Assembly: GCA_964577835.1 (NCBI GenBank)
Contig: CAZOBN010000002.1
Span: 1 to 64,000 of the forward strand
From: CAVVYA01 sp964577835
Lineage (GTDB): Bacteria; Pseudomonadota; Alphaproteobacteria; SMXQ01
Length of the DNA stretch: 64,000 nt
Direction of reading: 5' to 3'
Shown piece after piece: positions 1 through 10,371 of the stretch. Position 1 is the stretch's first letter, and each line of letters starts with the position of its first letter. A program made the translations under genes and the position numbers. The notes under the pieces are model-generated. The model did no database searches. It was given only the letters and a program-made list of their open reading frames with translations, and was not told the origin of the DNA.

Positions 1-1635
<1,635 letters not shown>

Positions 1636-1789
1636 TTCCATTCTGACATTTTTTTGCCGCGGCCCACGTCCTCGCCGGGAGTGGACAAGCTTGGCCGCCC
1701 ATGGTGTCATCGCGCGGGTTCGCGGAGCAAAAATCATTCGTTAGCAAACTGCTCCGGCCATTCTCGCGGACGAACAGGGGAGGCTTTCG

Positions 1790-3250
1790 ATGACCACGAT
1801 TCGCGGAACAGTCAGCCTGGCGCTTGCCGGCGCTTCGCTTGCGTTGTTCGGCTGCACCATGCTGGGCGGCAACGAAGCGGGCATGCAGGCCTACAACGGC
1901 AAGGAAGAGGCGAAGAATATGCGCCTCGTGGGCTACCACGACCTTTCGGCGCGCACCGCTTATCAGCCGGCCATCAAGAAGCAAGGCGACCGCTGGATCG
2001 CCTATATCGGCTCCCACGGCGGCCGCATGGTCAACCCGCTCACCGGCGCGCTGGAAGAAAACGGCACGAACATTCTCGACGTCACCGATCCGAAAGCGCC
2101 GAAGCTGCTCCATCACATCCCCGGCGAGAAGGGCCGTGAGGTTCCCGGCCGCGAAACCGGCGGGTCGCAGATGACGCGTGTCTGCCTCGGTTCGGAGCTG
2201 CCCAAGGCCGACAAGGGCAAGGTCTATCTGCTGCGCACCTTCGGCGACTCGACGCAGGAAATCTACGACGTCACCGTGCCGGAACAGCCTGTTCGCGTCG
2301 CCCAGTTCGGCAAGTTCCGCAGCACCCACAAGAACGAATGGGAATGCTCGACCGGCATCGCCTATATCCCGGGAAGCCACGACGCCTATCAGGCGTCGCG
2401 CGTCACCCATGTCTACGACCTGTCCAATCCGGCCAAGCCGGTGTTCATCCGCGCCTTTGGCCTGGTCGACCAGTTGAAGGGCGTCAAGGGCTACCAGCCG
2501 GGTCAGGTCCACGGGCCGATCTCCGCCCACCCGATGCGCGAGCGAGTCTATTTCGGCTACGGCACCAACGCCCGCGGCGTCGGCCAGATCGTCGACCGGC
2601 AGAAGCTGTTGAGCGGTCCACGGCAGCCAACCAGCAGGAATCTGCTTCATCCGGAAATCGCCCGCGTCGACCTGCCGGAATTCATGGGCGCGCACACCAC
2701 GTTCCCGCTGTTGAACGTCGAAGTGCCCGAATTCAAGGAATCGGAAAAGAAGACGCGCGACTTCCTCGTCATCGTGAACGAGAACAACACCACGGTGTGC
2801 AACGAACCGCGCCAGATGGCATTCTTCGTGGATATCACCGACGAGGCGCGGCCGCTCGGCGTCGCCAATTACGAGCCGCTGGAATCAAGCGGCAACTTCT
2901 GCAGCCGCGGCGGACGCTTCGGCGCCCATGCCTCGAACGAGAACATGACGCCGATCTACTATCGGAAGCTGATGTTCTTCAGTTGGTTCAACGCCGGCGT
3001 GCGCGCCGTCGATGTGCGCAATCCCTACCGCCCGACCGAGGTCGGCTATTACATTCCGCCGATCAATCCGCGCACCGACGAACGCTGCGCGGATGAGAAG
3101 AACAAGGCCAACTGCGTGCCGGTGATCCAGATCAACAACGTGGAGGTGGACGACCGCGGCTATATCTATGCCGTCGATCGCGCCAACTCGGGGTTGTTCA
3201 TCCTGGAAGTGACCGGCGAGGCACGCGCCATCGCCAACCTGCCGCGCTGA
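1790..3250 (+). CDS. LVIVD-repeat beta-propeller lipoprotein
   Basis: 486 residues. A lipoprotein signal peptide with lipobox LFGC (Cys at about residue 22) predicts attachment to an envelope membrane. The rest contains repeated units of the LVIVD type, such as ILDVTDPKAPKLL, IYDVTVPEQPV, VYDLSNPAKPVF, VDITDEARPLGV and AVDVRNPYRPTEVGYY, which should fold as a beta-propeller. The start is supported by a GGGGAGG Shine-Dalgarno about 8 bases upstream. No catalytic motif is seen. Proteins of this type are usually annotated as hypothetical; a scaffold or ligand-binding role is inference. It stands alone downstream of lepA with a 154-base gap and converges with the small membrane gene that follows. 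Confidence 0.8.
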   Translation: MTTIRGTVSLALAGASLALFGCTMLGGNEAGMQAYNGKEEAKNMRLVGYHDLSARTAYQPAIKKQGDRWIAYIGSHGGRMVNPLTGALEENGTNILDVTDPKAPKLLHHIPGEKGREVPGRETGGSQMTRVCLGSELPKADKGKVYLLRTFGDSTQEIYDVTVPEQPVRVAQFGKFRSTHKNEWECSTGIAYIPGSHDAYQASRVTHVYDLSNPAKPVFIRAFGLVDQLKGVKGYQPGQVHGPISAHPMRERVYFGYGTNARGVGQIVDRQKLLSGPRQPTSRNLLHPEIARVDLPEFMGAHTTFPLLNVEVPEFKESEKKTRDFLVIVNENNTTVCNEPRQMAFFVDITDEARPLGVANYEPLESSGNFCSRGGRFGAHASNENMTPIYYRKLMFFSWFNAGVRAVDVRNPYRPTEVGYYIPPINPRTDERCADEKNKANCVPVIQINNVEVDDRGYIYAVDRANSGLFILEVTGEARAIANLPR

Positions 3251-3283
3251 TACCCCGGCAACCCGCAGGACCGAGTTTTCGCA

Positions 3284-3619
3284 TCACCCCGTGCGAAACC
3301 TCGGCCGCCCCGGGCCGCGTGACGCCCCCATGCCGAGGCTCAGATCGAGCCACAGCAGGCCGAGGCCCGGTATGCCGGCGACGAGCCACGCGGGCTGGCG
3401 CAAGATCCAGGCGATCACCGGATCCCATGAGCCCGGATGGAAATGGCGCTGAACGAAGGCCTGCGCACCGTCGAGACTCGGTGCGTGGAAGGTCATCCAC
3501 AGTTGGCCGGCGGTGATGGCGTTCCAGTGGCCGGTGCGCGTCAGGCCCAAAACTTCCGCCCCCGCCGCGATGCAGGCGAGGATGAGAAACACAACTGCGA
3601 TCAGCCGTATGATGAACAT
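3284..3619 (-). CDS. Small two-helix membrane protein, unknown function
   Basis: 111 residues from the chosen start MFIIRLIAVV. That start is preferred to a longer upstream frame because AGAGGAGT lies about 8 bases before it. An N-terminal hydrophobic helix (residues 2-22) is followed by a soluble stretch containing GHWNAITAGQLWMTFH, and a second hydrophobic segment lies near residues 75-95 (PAWLVAGIPGLGLLWLDL). I recognise no family function; similar short membrane proteins are common in Hyphomicrobiales. It is convergent with the LVIVD lipoprotein gene, with only 33 bases between the stops. Confidence 0.6.
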   Translation of the reverse strand: MFIIRLIAVVFLILACIAAGAEVLGLTRTGHWNAITAGQLWMTFHAPSLDGAQAFVQRHFHPGSWDPVIAWILRQPAWLVAGIPGLGLLWLDLSLGMGASRGPGRPRFRTG

Positions 3620-3833
3620 GACCGCGACTCCTCTACTTGCGGCATGACATCGACCCGATCTGCGACGGAGGGTCGCTATAATGGAAAAGCGTACGCCCGC
3701 GCGGGCGCGCCGTCCACAACAGTCGATTCGGAATTGAGCCAATTTCCGGCAATCGCGCGGAAAGCCTTAACGCTATGCATGGCGAACCCGCAATGGAATG
3801 AAGCGCTTGAACGCGCAACGGTTAAGACGTCGT

Positions 3834-4265
3834 CTAGAAAGCGATCGTCACGATCGAACCCAGCACGATCAAGCCACCGCCGATGATCGTCGGCCAACTC
3901 AGTTCTTCGCCGAGGAACAGCACGCCGAGGAAAATCGCGAACGCGACACTCAGCTTGTCGATCGGCGTCACCTTCGATACCGGTCCGAGTTGCAGGGCGC
4001 GGTAGAAGCAGAGCCACGACAGGCCGGTGGCCGCGCCGGACAGGGTGAGGAAGAGCCAGCTATGGCCGGAGATCGTGCCGGGCGCCCGCCACTCCTGGCG
4101 CCATGAAATGATCAGCGCGATCATGGCCAGGATCACCACGGTGCGGATGAAGGTCGCCAGGTTCGAGTTGATGTCCGCGACACCGAGCTTGCCGAAAATC
4201 GACGTTAAAGCCGCGAAGAATGCGGCGCCGAAGGCGAAGACCATCCAATTTGCCGACACATTCAT
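3834..4265 (-). CDS. EamA-type DMT permease (single-domain)
   Basis: 143 residues, starting MNVSANWMVF behind a GGGGGAG Shine-Dalgarno. About five hydrophobic helices carry EamA signatures: a small-residue-rich first helix followed by SIFGKLGV, then SGAATGLSWLCFYRALQLGPVSKVTPIDKLS, and a C-terminal GEELSWPTIIGGGLIVLG. The protein has one EamA unit rather than two, so it would have to dimerise to form a complete 10-TM transporter, as small DMT proteins do. The substrate cannot be told from sequence. Its nearest upstream neighbours on the same strand are uspA and terC, separated by a terminator. Confidence 0.8.
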   Translation of the reverse strand: MNVSANWMVFAFGAAFFAALTSIFGKLGVADINSNLATFIRTVVILAMIALIISWRQEWRAPGTISGHSWLFLTLSGAATGLSWLCFYRALQLGPVSKVTPIDKLSVAFAIFLGVLFLGEELSWPTIIGGGLIVLGSIVTIAF

Positions 4266-4416
4266 CGCACTCCCCCTTCTGCTCCTCCGCCGCGAGCTTC
4301 GCCATTCGTCGGCGCAGACGACCGTCCGTAGGAATGCCATGAAGACGGGCGCTTGTCGCCGCATTTCTGCGAGCTTGCGGCCAGTTCGCGGGTGGCTCGC
4401 CCCGGGCAAAAAGAAA

Positions 4417-4445
4417 TGCCGCCGTCCGGGGGGTGGACGGCGGCA
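4417..4445 (-). terminator. Rho-independent terminator after the Usp gene
   Basis: A perfect 11-bp inverted repeat (arms TGCCGCCGTCC and GGACGGCGGCA) with a 7-base loop lies just past the universal stress protein stop. Read on the minus strand, it is followed immediately by TTTCTTTTT, the expected U-rich tract. Confidence 0.85.
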
Positions 4446-4497
4446 GTGTCGGGGTACGCTCACGCAACGCGCGGAACGGGCCAGGCCCGCACCGGTA

Positions 4498-4989
4498 CTA
4501 TGGCGTCGGACGCAACTGAAGGCCGCCGGCGCCAGGACGGGGACTCAGATCCAACTCGCTGGCCGGATAGTTGACCACGGAAACGGGCACGCTCACCCGG
4601 CGCAGCACGCGGCCCACTACCGAGTGAAGATCCAGTGCGCCAACCAGCCCCAGGTTGTTTGCGCTCATCACGATCTCGTCGACGCCGAGTTCCTTCGACG
4701 CCCGGGCGATGGTCTCGACCGTGTCGCCGGCGTAGATGTGCGGGACGTAGACAACGCCTGCCTCGTCGAGCAGGCGCTTGGCCCGGCTCACGGCCTTCTC
4801 GCCCTGCTCGCGCTGGAAGCCGCGGATGATCGAGGGTTTGAGGAACCGCCCGATATAGGAGCCGAGCCGCGGTTGCACATTGACCAGGTGGATGGTTCCG
4901 ATCTGGCCCAGGCGGGCCTGGCGAATGACACTCTGCACGGCCGCGTCCGAACGAATTGTCCCGTCAACCGGGAGAAGAATAGACCGCAT
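4498..4989 (-). CDS. Universal stress protein (UspA family)
   Basis: 163 residues with the UspA fold: an N-terminal strand with conserved Asp (MRSILLPVDGT), an ExGVxYVPHIYAGD-like strand, and the C-terminal nucleotide-loop region (EIVMSANNLGLVGALDLHSVVGRVLRRVSVPVSVV). The usual ATP loop G-x2-G-x9-G-S/T is only partly kept (NNLGLVGAL...VVGR), so nucleotide binding is uncertain. The start is backed by GGAGGACGAG directly upstream. It lies 9 bases downstream of the terC homologue and is probably co-transcribed with it, ending at the terminator at 4417-4445. Confidence 0.88.
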   Translation of the reverse strand: MRSILLPVDGTIRSDAAVQSVIRQARLGQIGTIHLVNVQPRLGSYIGRFLKPSIIRGFQREQGEKAVSRAKRLLDEAGVVYVPHIYAGDTVETIARASKELGVDEIVMSANNLGLVGALDLHSVVGRVLRRVSVPVSVVNYPASELDLSPRPGAGGLQLRPTP

Positions 4990-4998
4990 CTCGTCCTC

Positions 4999-5787
4999 CT
5001 ACCGCGAACCTTGAGATGAAACCTGGGGATTTCCACGCACCGGTTGGTGCTCCTGGCTCTCCAAGCGCGCATTGCGAGTCTCATGGGCGCGGCTGCGCCG
5101 CCGCGCCAGCGTGACGTTGAGACCTTCCACCAAGACCGAGAAGGCCATGGCGAAGTAGAGGTAGGCTTTGGGAATGTGGAAACCCATGCCATCCGCGACC
5201 AAGGCCATGCCGATGAGCATGACGAAGGCGAGCGCCAGCATCTTCACGGTCGGATGATGATGGATGAAGCGGATGATCGGGCCTGACGCGACCAGCATGA
5301 TGAGCACGGCGACGATGATCGCGACGGCCATGACCCAGAGCTGCTGCGCCATGCCCACCGCCGTGATGACCGAGTCGAAGGAGAACACCACGTCGAGCAT
5401 GATGATCTGGGCAATGGCGCCGGCGAAGCCGCGCGGCTTGCGGTCCAGTTCGGGGACCGAGGCTTCTTCCATCGCCTCGTGGATCTCGCGCACCGCCTTG
5501 ACGATGAGGAACAGGCCGCCGCCCAGCATCAGCATGTCGCGGCCGGACAGCGCGTGGCCCCACAGCTCGGCAAAGGGCTCCGTCAGGCCGGCGATCCAAC
5601 TGATCGAGAACAGCAGCAGAAGGCGCGTGATCATGGCGAGCGACAGACCGACGATGCGCGCTTTTTCGCGCTGATGCACCGGCAGCGTCGCGGCGATGAT
5701 GGCGATGACGACGATATTGTCGATCCCGAGGACGATCTCGAGGCTGGTGAGAGTCAGGAGGCTCAGCAGGGTTTCGAAATCGAACAT
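4999..5787 (-). CDS. TerC family integral membrane protein
   Basis: 262 residues from MFDFETLLSL; an in-frame start at 5835 would add 16 residues. TerC hallmarks are visible: EIVLGIDNIVVIAIIA near the N-terminus and DVVFSFDSVITAVGM in the middle, whose acidic residues within membrane helices are conserved in the family and thought to handle metal ions. About seven hydrophobic segments are present, ending in an Arg-rich cytosolic tail. The family is linked to tellurite resistance, manganese export and metallation of exported proteins; which applies here is not shown by sequence. It forms a short operon with the downstream uspA gene. Confidence 0.9.
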   Translation of the reverse strand: MFDFETLLSLLTLTSLEIVLGIDNIVVIAIIAATLPVHQREKARIVGLSLAMITRLLLLFSISWIAGLTEPFAELWGHALSGRDMLMLGGGLFLIVKAVREIHEAMEEASVPELDRKPRGFAGAIAQIIMLDVVFSFDSVITAVGMAQQLWVMAVAIIVAVLIMLVASGPIIRFIHHHPTVKMLALAFVMLIGMALVADGMGFHIPKAYLYFAMAFSVLVEGLNVTLARRRSRAHETRNARLESQEHQPVRGNPQVSSQGSR

Positions 5788-5927
5788 GACGCGGCGCTTG
5801 CCCTTGGTTACGTCGGAAAACCGGCGGACGCGCATGTCGGCGCATCCTCGTAAAAAAGGTAGGGTGCCGCGAGGGGGGTTCGAAATAGTGGAATACCACT
5901 ACGTCTACTGGCCGAGCCGTTGCGGGC

Positions 5928-6551
5928 TTAGACGCCTTGCTCGAGCAGGATGGCCATCCGGATGAGCTCGGACAGGTTGCGCGCCGCGGTCTTTTCCATC
6001 ACCCGGGCGCGGTGGATCTCCACGGTGCGAACGGCGATTTTGAGGCGGTCGGCGACCACTTTGTTGGGGTGGCCCGCGACCACCAGGTCCATGACCTCGC
6101 GTTCGCGCGGAGTCAATTGCGCGACCCGCGCCGCCACGGTCGCCCGGTCGAAGGTCGAGCCGCGCGCCGCCATGCCGCGCCGCAGCGCCTCGTCGATGCT
6201 GGCGAGCAGCGCGTTGCCGTCGAACGGCTTTTCGAGGAAATCGACCGCGCCGGCCTTGAGCGCGGCGACCGCCAGCGGCACGTCGCCATGGCCGGTGATG
6301 ATGATCACCGGCAGGGAAATGCCGCGGCGTTTCAATTCGCGCTGCAGGTCGAGCCCGCTCATGCCCGGCATGCGGATGTCGAGAATGGCGCAGCCCACGG
6401 CGGCCGGCGTGACGGCGTCGAGAAAGCTTTCGGCGGACTCGAATGTCCGCAGCTCATGGCCGTGCACGTCGAGCAGCGCCGTCAGGCCATCGCGCACGGC
6501 CTGGTCGTCATCGACGATATAGACGATCGGCTTAGGGCTCACCTTTGACAT
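5928..6551 (-). CDS. FixJ/NarL-type response regulator
   Basis: 207 residues: a receiver domain (residues about 8-125) with the acidic pair DDD, phospho-acceptor Asp58 in LDIRMPGMSG, and the conserved Lys of FLEKPFDG. A LuxR/FixJ helix-turn-helix follows (about 140-200), with LTPREREVMDLVVAGHPNK and the recognition helix VRTVEIHRARVMEK. It overlaps the 3' end of the sensor kinase gene by 20 bases, so the pair is translationally coupled. FixJ-class regulators activate transcription when phosphorylated; no target promoter can be named from this window. Confidence 0.93.
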   Translation of the reverse strand: MSKVSPKPIVYIVDDDQAVRDGLTALLDVHGHELRTFESAESFLDAVTPAAVGCAILDIRMPGMSGLDLQRELKRRGISLPVIIITGHGDVPLAVAALKAGAVDFLEKPFDGNALLASIDEALRRGMAARGSTFDRATVAARVAQLTPREREVMDLVVAGHPNKVVADRLKIAVRTVEIHRARVMEKTAARNLSELIRMAILLEQGV

Positions 6552-8520
6552 CCATATAGCTGGGGAGCGTGAAACGGATATCGGCGCCGGCTTCGGCGCC
6601 CTGGCCGGCCGGCACGCTCCAGATGCGTCCGCCGTGCGCTTCGATGATCGAGCGGCTGATCGACAGGCCGAGTCCCATGCCGCTGCGCTTGGTGGTCGAG
6701 AACGGCTTGAACATGCGGTCCTCCAGTTCGGCCGCGAAGCCCGGGCCGGTGTCCTGCACCGCGATGGTGACGAACCCCGGCTCCGCCGGGTCGAGCGCCG
6801 CGGACAGGCGAATCTCGCGCTGCTCCATCGGAATATGCGCCATGGCCTCCATGCTGTTGCGTATCAGATTGAGGATGACCTGTTCAACCTGGATGGCGTC
6901 GGCGAGGACCGGCGGCATCTCGCGCTCGAACCGGATGACGACCCGCACATGATTGAGCGACGCTTCCGATTTCACCAGGTCGTAGACCGCCTTGAATATC
7001 TGCGCAACCTCGACCTTGGTGACGTTGGCGTCGCCCCGGCGCAGGAATTCCCGCGTGCTGCGGATAATTTCGCCCGCCCGCAGCGCCTGTTGCACGGTCT
7101 GGTCGATCAGGCTCTGCGCCTTTCGCGAGCGCTCGTCCTCCGCGCCGGGTGTCTTCAGCAGCGCCTGGCAGGCGCGCGCGAAGCTGATCAGCGCGGTGAG
7201 CGGCTGGTTCAATTCATGGGCCAGAGAGGCCGCCATCTCGCCCGTCGCGGTCAGGCGAGAGGCGTGGGCAAGTTCCGCCTCGTGCTCCTTGAGCCAGAGC
7301 TCCGCCTGTTTGCGGATCGAAATGTCGCGCACCGCCGCGACATAGAGCGCGCGGCCGCCGATGGCGGCTTGGCCGACCGCGACCTCGGCGGCGAAGGTGG
7401 TGTCGTTGAGGCGCTTGGCGATCATCTCGCTGCCGGCGACCGAATCGGTGGTGTCGATGTCGAGGCCGGCGAGCAGGGTCTGGATATCGATGCCGACCGG
7501 CCAGCGTCCCGGCACCGAAAACATGCGTTCCGCCGCCGGATTGGCCGACGTGATCTCGCCCGTCTCGTCGAAGGTCAGGATGGCGTCCGGCGCCGTTTCG
7601 ACCACGGTCTGCAAGCGCGTCTCGCTGTCGCGCAGCGAGGATTCGGCGCGCTCCTCCTCGTCGACGATCGAGCCGAGCACCAGGCCGGTGACGGCGACGG
7701 CCAACATCAAGAGCTGGAACTGGGTTGTCACCCCGGCGTCGAAGCCCTTGATTTGGATGGCGAGCATCAGGCCGAGCTGGGTGCCGAGGATGCCCCAGGT
7801 GGCGCCCACCAGGCCGCCGCGCAGGCCGATCCAGATCAGCGGCAGGAACAGCACATAGGAATATTCGAAATGGTCGGTCGGCTCCCAGCCGAAGATGACC
7901 CACAGTCCGAAGGCAATGGCGCCGAGCTGCAACACATATTCCAGCGGATGAAAGCCGTGCGCCAGCCGGTTGCGCTGCTGCGGGTCCATCATCAGCAGGG
8001 CGAGCGGCGTGAAGCCCGCGATGCCGATCATGTCGCCGACCCAGAAGTGCAGGGCGAAATTCCAGAATTCGCTCCGCGGCAGCAGACCGCTGACGGCGAA
8101 GATCGCAATCACCGAAACGGCGACGATCATGGTCGCGGCCAGCGCGACCGCGAGCAGGGTGAGTAGGTCGCGGTGGGTGCGCAGCCGGATGGAAATCAGG
8201 AAGCGGTTGCGCAGCATCATGGCCGCCGCGGCGTAGACCATCGCAATGATCAAGGCCGGCGCGACAATGGCGAGCGGCTCGCCGGACAGGCCGTGTAACA
8301 GCACGCTCGAAATGGCGACGGCGGCGAACACCGCCGGGACGAACGCCGGACCATAGCGCAGCAGCAGAGCGAAGCTCAGGCCGGCCGGCGGGTTCCACGG
8401 GGTGATGCCGAGCGCGCTCGCGCCGCCCGACGGCTGGATGAGGCTCATCCAGTCGAGCGCGATATAGAGTGCCAGATATCCGGCGATGACGGCCGGCCGC
8501 CGCAAGATCATGGCGCGCAT
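6532..8520 (-). CDS. MASE1-PAS sensor histidine kinase (FixL-like core)
   Basis: 662 residues. Residues about 10-290 form a multi-helix membrane domain that looks like MASE1. A PAS domain follows (about 298-405), then HisKA with phospho-acceptor His435 in ASLAHELNQPLTAL, and a HATPase_c domain with the N-box around Asn555, DTGPGFA and GMGLGLS. The kinase core is of the FixL/DctB type. No haem-binding PAS signature is evident, so oxygen sensing should not be assumed; the MASE1 domain suggests an unknown membrane-associated cue. The cognate regulator overlaps its 3' end. Confidence 0.92.
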   Translation of the reverse strand: MRAMILRRPAVIAGYLALYIALDWMSLIQPSGGASALGITPWNPPAGLSFALLLRYGPAFVPAVFAAVAISSVLLHGLSGEPLAIVAPALIIAMVYAAAAMMLRNRFLISIRLRTHRDLLTLLAVALAATMIVAVSVIAIFAVSGLLPRSEFWNFALHFWVGDMIGIAGFTPLALLMMDPQQRNRLAHGFHPLEYVLQLGAIAFGLWVIFGWEPTDHFEYSYVLFLPLIWIGLRGGLVGATWGILGTQLGLMLAIQIKGFDAGVTTQFQLLMLAVAVTGLVLGSIVDEEERAESSLRDSETRLQTVVETAPDAILTFDETGEITSANPAAERMFSVPGRWPVGIDIQTLLAGLDIDTTDSVAGSEMIAKRLNDTTFAAEVAVGQAAIGGRALYVAAVRDISIRKQAELWLKEHEAELAHASRLTATGEMAASLAHELNQPLTALISFARACQALLKTPGAEDERSRKAQSLIDQTVQQALRAGEIIRSTREFLRRGDANVTKVEVAQIFKAVYDLVKSEASLNHVRVVIRFEREMPPVLADAIQVEQVILNLIRNSMEAMAHIPMEQREIRLSAALDPAEPGFVTIAVQDTGPGFAAELEDRMFKPFSTTKRSGMGLGLSISRSIIEAHGGRIWSVPAGQGAEAGADIRFTLPSYMDVKGEP

Positions 8521-8584
8521 TCAACCACAGGGTGCGGCATCTGCGACAGCGAAACCTGCGCCGCTCCGGTGCCGGTCGGGATCG

Positions 8585-9439
8585 CTATTTCACCGCGCCG
8601 CCGGTGAAGCCCGCGACGAACTGATCGACGAAGAAATTGTAGATGATGGCGATCGGCAGGCTGGCGATCAGGCAGGCGGCCATCATGGAGCCCCAGAAAT
8701 ACACGTCGCCGCGCACCAGGAAGGTCGGCACGCCGACGCTGACCGTGTAATTGGCGCCGGCGGTGATGAAGGTCACGCCATAGACGAACTCCTGGGTCAC
8801 CAGGGTGAAGGCGAAAATGACGACGGTGAGCATGCCGGCGAGCGAGATCGGCATCACCACCTTGACGAAGGCGCCGAAGCGCGACAGTCCGTCGATCATG
8901 GCGGCGTCCTCGAGGTCGCGCGGGATCGCCTTGAAGAATCCCATCAGCAGCCAGGTGCAGAACGGCACCGTGAAGCTGGGATAGACCAGCACCAGGGACC
9001 ACAGGGTGTCCTGCAGCCCGAGCCCGGCGACGATGCGCGAGAACGGGATGAACAGGATGGTCGGCGGCACGAGATAGGTGAGGAAGATGGTAACGCCGAG
9101 CGTCTCCGCCCAGCGCCCGGTCATGCGCGCCAGCGCGTAGCCGGCCGGCACCGCGAGCGCCAAGGTGATCGCCACGACCGCGAGACCGACCAGCCCGGTG
9201 TTGATCAGCCACTGCAGATACTGGGTGTCGCTGAACAGCGTCTCGAGATGGCGCAGGGTCGGCGGATCGTTGAACAGATAAGGATTGTTCGCCGTGTTGT
9301 GCAAATCCTGAGTCGTCTTGAAGGTGGTGATCACCATCCAATAGAAGGGGAAGGCGAGGAAGGTGATGAAGAACACCAGGATCGCGGCGTGGCCGCCCTT
9401 GGCGGCGAGGCGGCGGGCTTTGGCGGCGGCGGGCGTCAT
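8585..9439 (-). CDS. ABC sugar-type permease, MalG family
   Basis: 284 residues with six predicted helices and the permease EAA loop (EDAAMIDGLSRFGAFVKVVMP) that docks on the ATPase. The start is the ATG whose A overlaps the TGA of the upstream permease (TGATG), meaning tight translational coupling. It is the last gene of a minus-strand operon: binding protein, ATPase, MalF-type permease, MalG-type permease. The CUT1-like composition suggests a sugar, sugar alcohol or glycerol-phosphate-like substrate, but the specificity cannot be read off. Confidence 0.92.
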   Translation of the reverse strand: MTPAAAKARRLAAKGGHAAILVFFITFLAFPFYWMVITTFKTTQDLHNTANNPYLFNDPPTLRHLETLFSDTQYLQWLINTGLVGLAVVAITLALAVPAGYALARMTGRWAETLGVTIFLTYLVPPTILFIPFSRIVAGLGLQDTLWSLVLVYPSFTVPFCTWLLMGFFKAIPRDLEDAAMIDGLSRFGAFVKVVMPISLAGMLTVVIFAFTLVTQEFVYGVTFITAGANYTVSVGVPTFLVRGDVYFWGSMMAACLIASLPIAIIYNFFVDQFVAGFTGGAVK

Positions 9440-10371
9440 CAAGTGACCTCCGCCTTGCGCGCGAAATGCAAGAACAGCACCGCGACGACGGCGAGCACCG
9501 GAAACAGGAACAGCGAGACCGCCGCGCCGCCCGCCAGATCGCCGCCCTGGATGCCGGTGAAATAGGCCCAGCTCGCCAGGGTCTGGGTCGAATCATAGGG
9601 GCCGCCGCGGGTCAGCACGAAGACCACGATCATGTCGGTGAAGGTGAAGATGATGCCGAACAGCAGCGCCACCAAAGTGATCGGCGTCACCAGCGGCAGG
9701 GTGATCTGGAATTTGGTGCGCCAGAACCCGGCGCCGTCCACCGCGGCCGCGTCATGGATATCCTGCGGGATCGACGACAGGCCGGCGAGGATGATCACGG
9801 TGGCGAGCGGCACGAGCCGCCAGACATGCAGGATGATGATCGAGGCCATGGCGAGATGGGGCTCGCCGAGCCAGATCGGCCACTCGTTGGGCCCGAGGAT
9901 GCCGAGCGCCTTGCCGGTCCAGTTGATCACGCTGTAGATCGAATCGAAGATCCACAGCCAGCCGATGCTGCCGAGCGAGATCGGCGCCACCCAGGGCAGC
10001 AGGATCAGCAGGCGGACGAACCATTTGCCGCGGAAATTGGCGGTCAGGGCCATCGCCAGGATATTGGCCAGCACCAGCACGAGCACTTGGGAGATCGCGG
10101 TGAAGATCAGCGTGTTCTTGAGCGAGGTCCAGAAGGTCTGGCTGGCGAGGATGCGGGCGAAATTGTCGAACCCGATGAAACTCATGTCGCGGCTCGCCAC
10201 CGTGACGTTCGACACGCTATAGGCCAATGACAGCAGGAACGGAAAGCCGACCAGCAGCACGATGTAGAGAACGGCCGGCGTCAGCATCAGCCGCCACAGC
10301 CAGCGCTCGTTGTCGGCGAGCCGGAGCAGCGGGCCGCGCCGCGCGGGAGCCGTATCCGCCGCGGCCGTCAT
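9439..10371 (-). CDS. ABC sugar-type permease, MalF family
   Basis: 310 residues. The N-terminus carries LMLTPAVLYIVLLVGFPFLLSLAYS, typical of the UgpA/MalF class, and the EAA loop is DIHDAAAVDGAGFWRTKFQITLP. Six helices are predicted. Its ATG overlaps the TGA of the ATPase gene by 4 bases and its stop overlaps the next permease start, so all three are translated as a coupled block. It forms the heterodimeric membrane channel with the MalG-type partner. Confidence 0.92.
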   Translation of the reverse strand: MTAAADTAPARRGPLLRLADNERWLWRLMLTPAVLYIVLLVGFPFLLSLAYSVSNVTVASRDMSFIGFDNFARILASQTFWTSLKNTLIFTAISQVLVLVLANILAMALTANFRGKWFVRLLILLPWVAPISLGSIGWLWIFDSIYSVINWTGKALGILGPNEWPIWLGEPHLAMASIIILHVWRLVPLATVIILAGLSSIPQDIHDAAAVDGAGFWRTKFQITLPLVTPITLVALLFGIIFTFTDMIVVFVLTRGGPYDSTQTLASWAYFTGIQGGDLAGGAAVSLFLFPVLAVVAVLFLHFARKAEVT

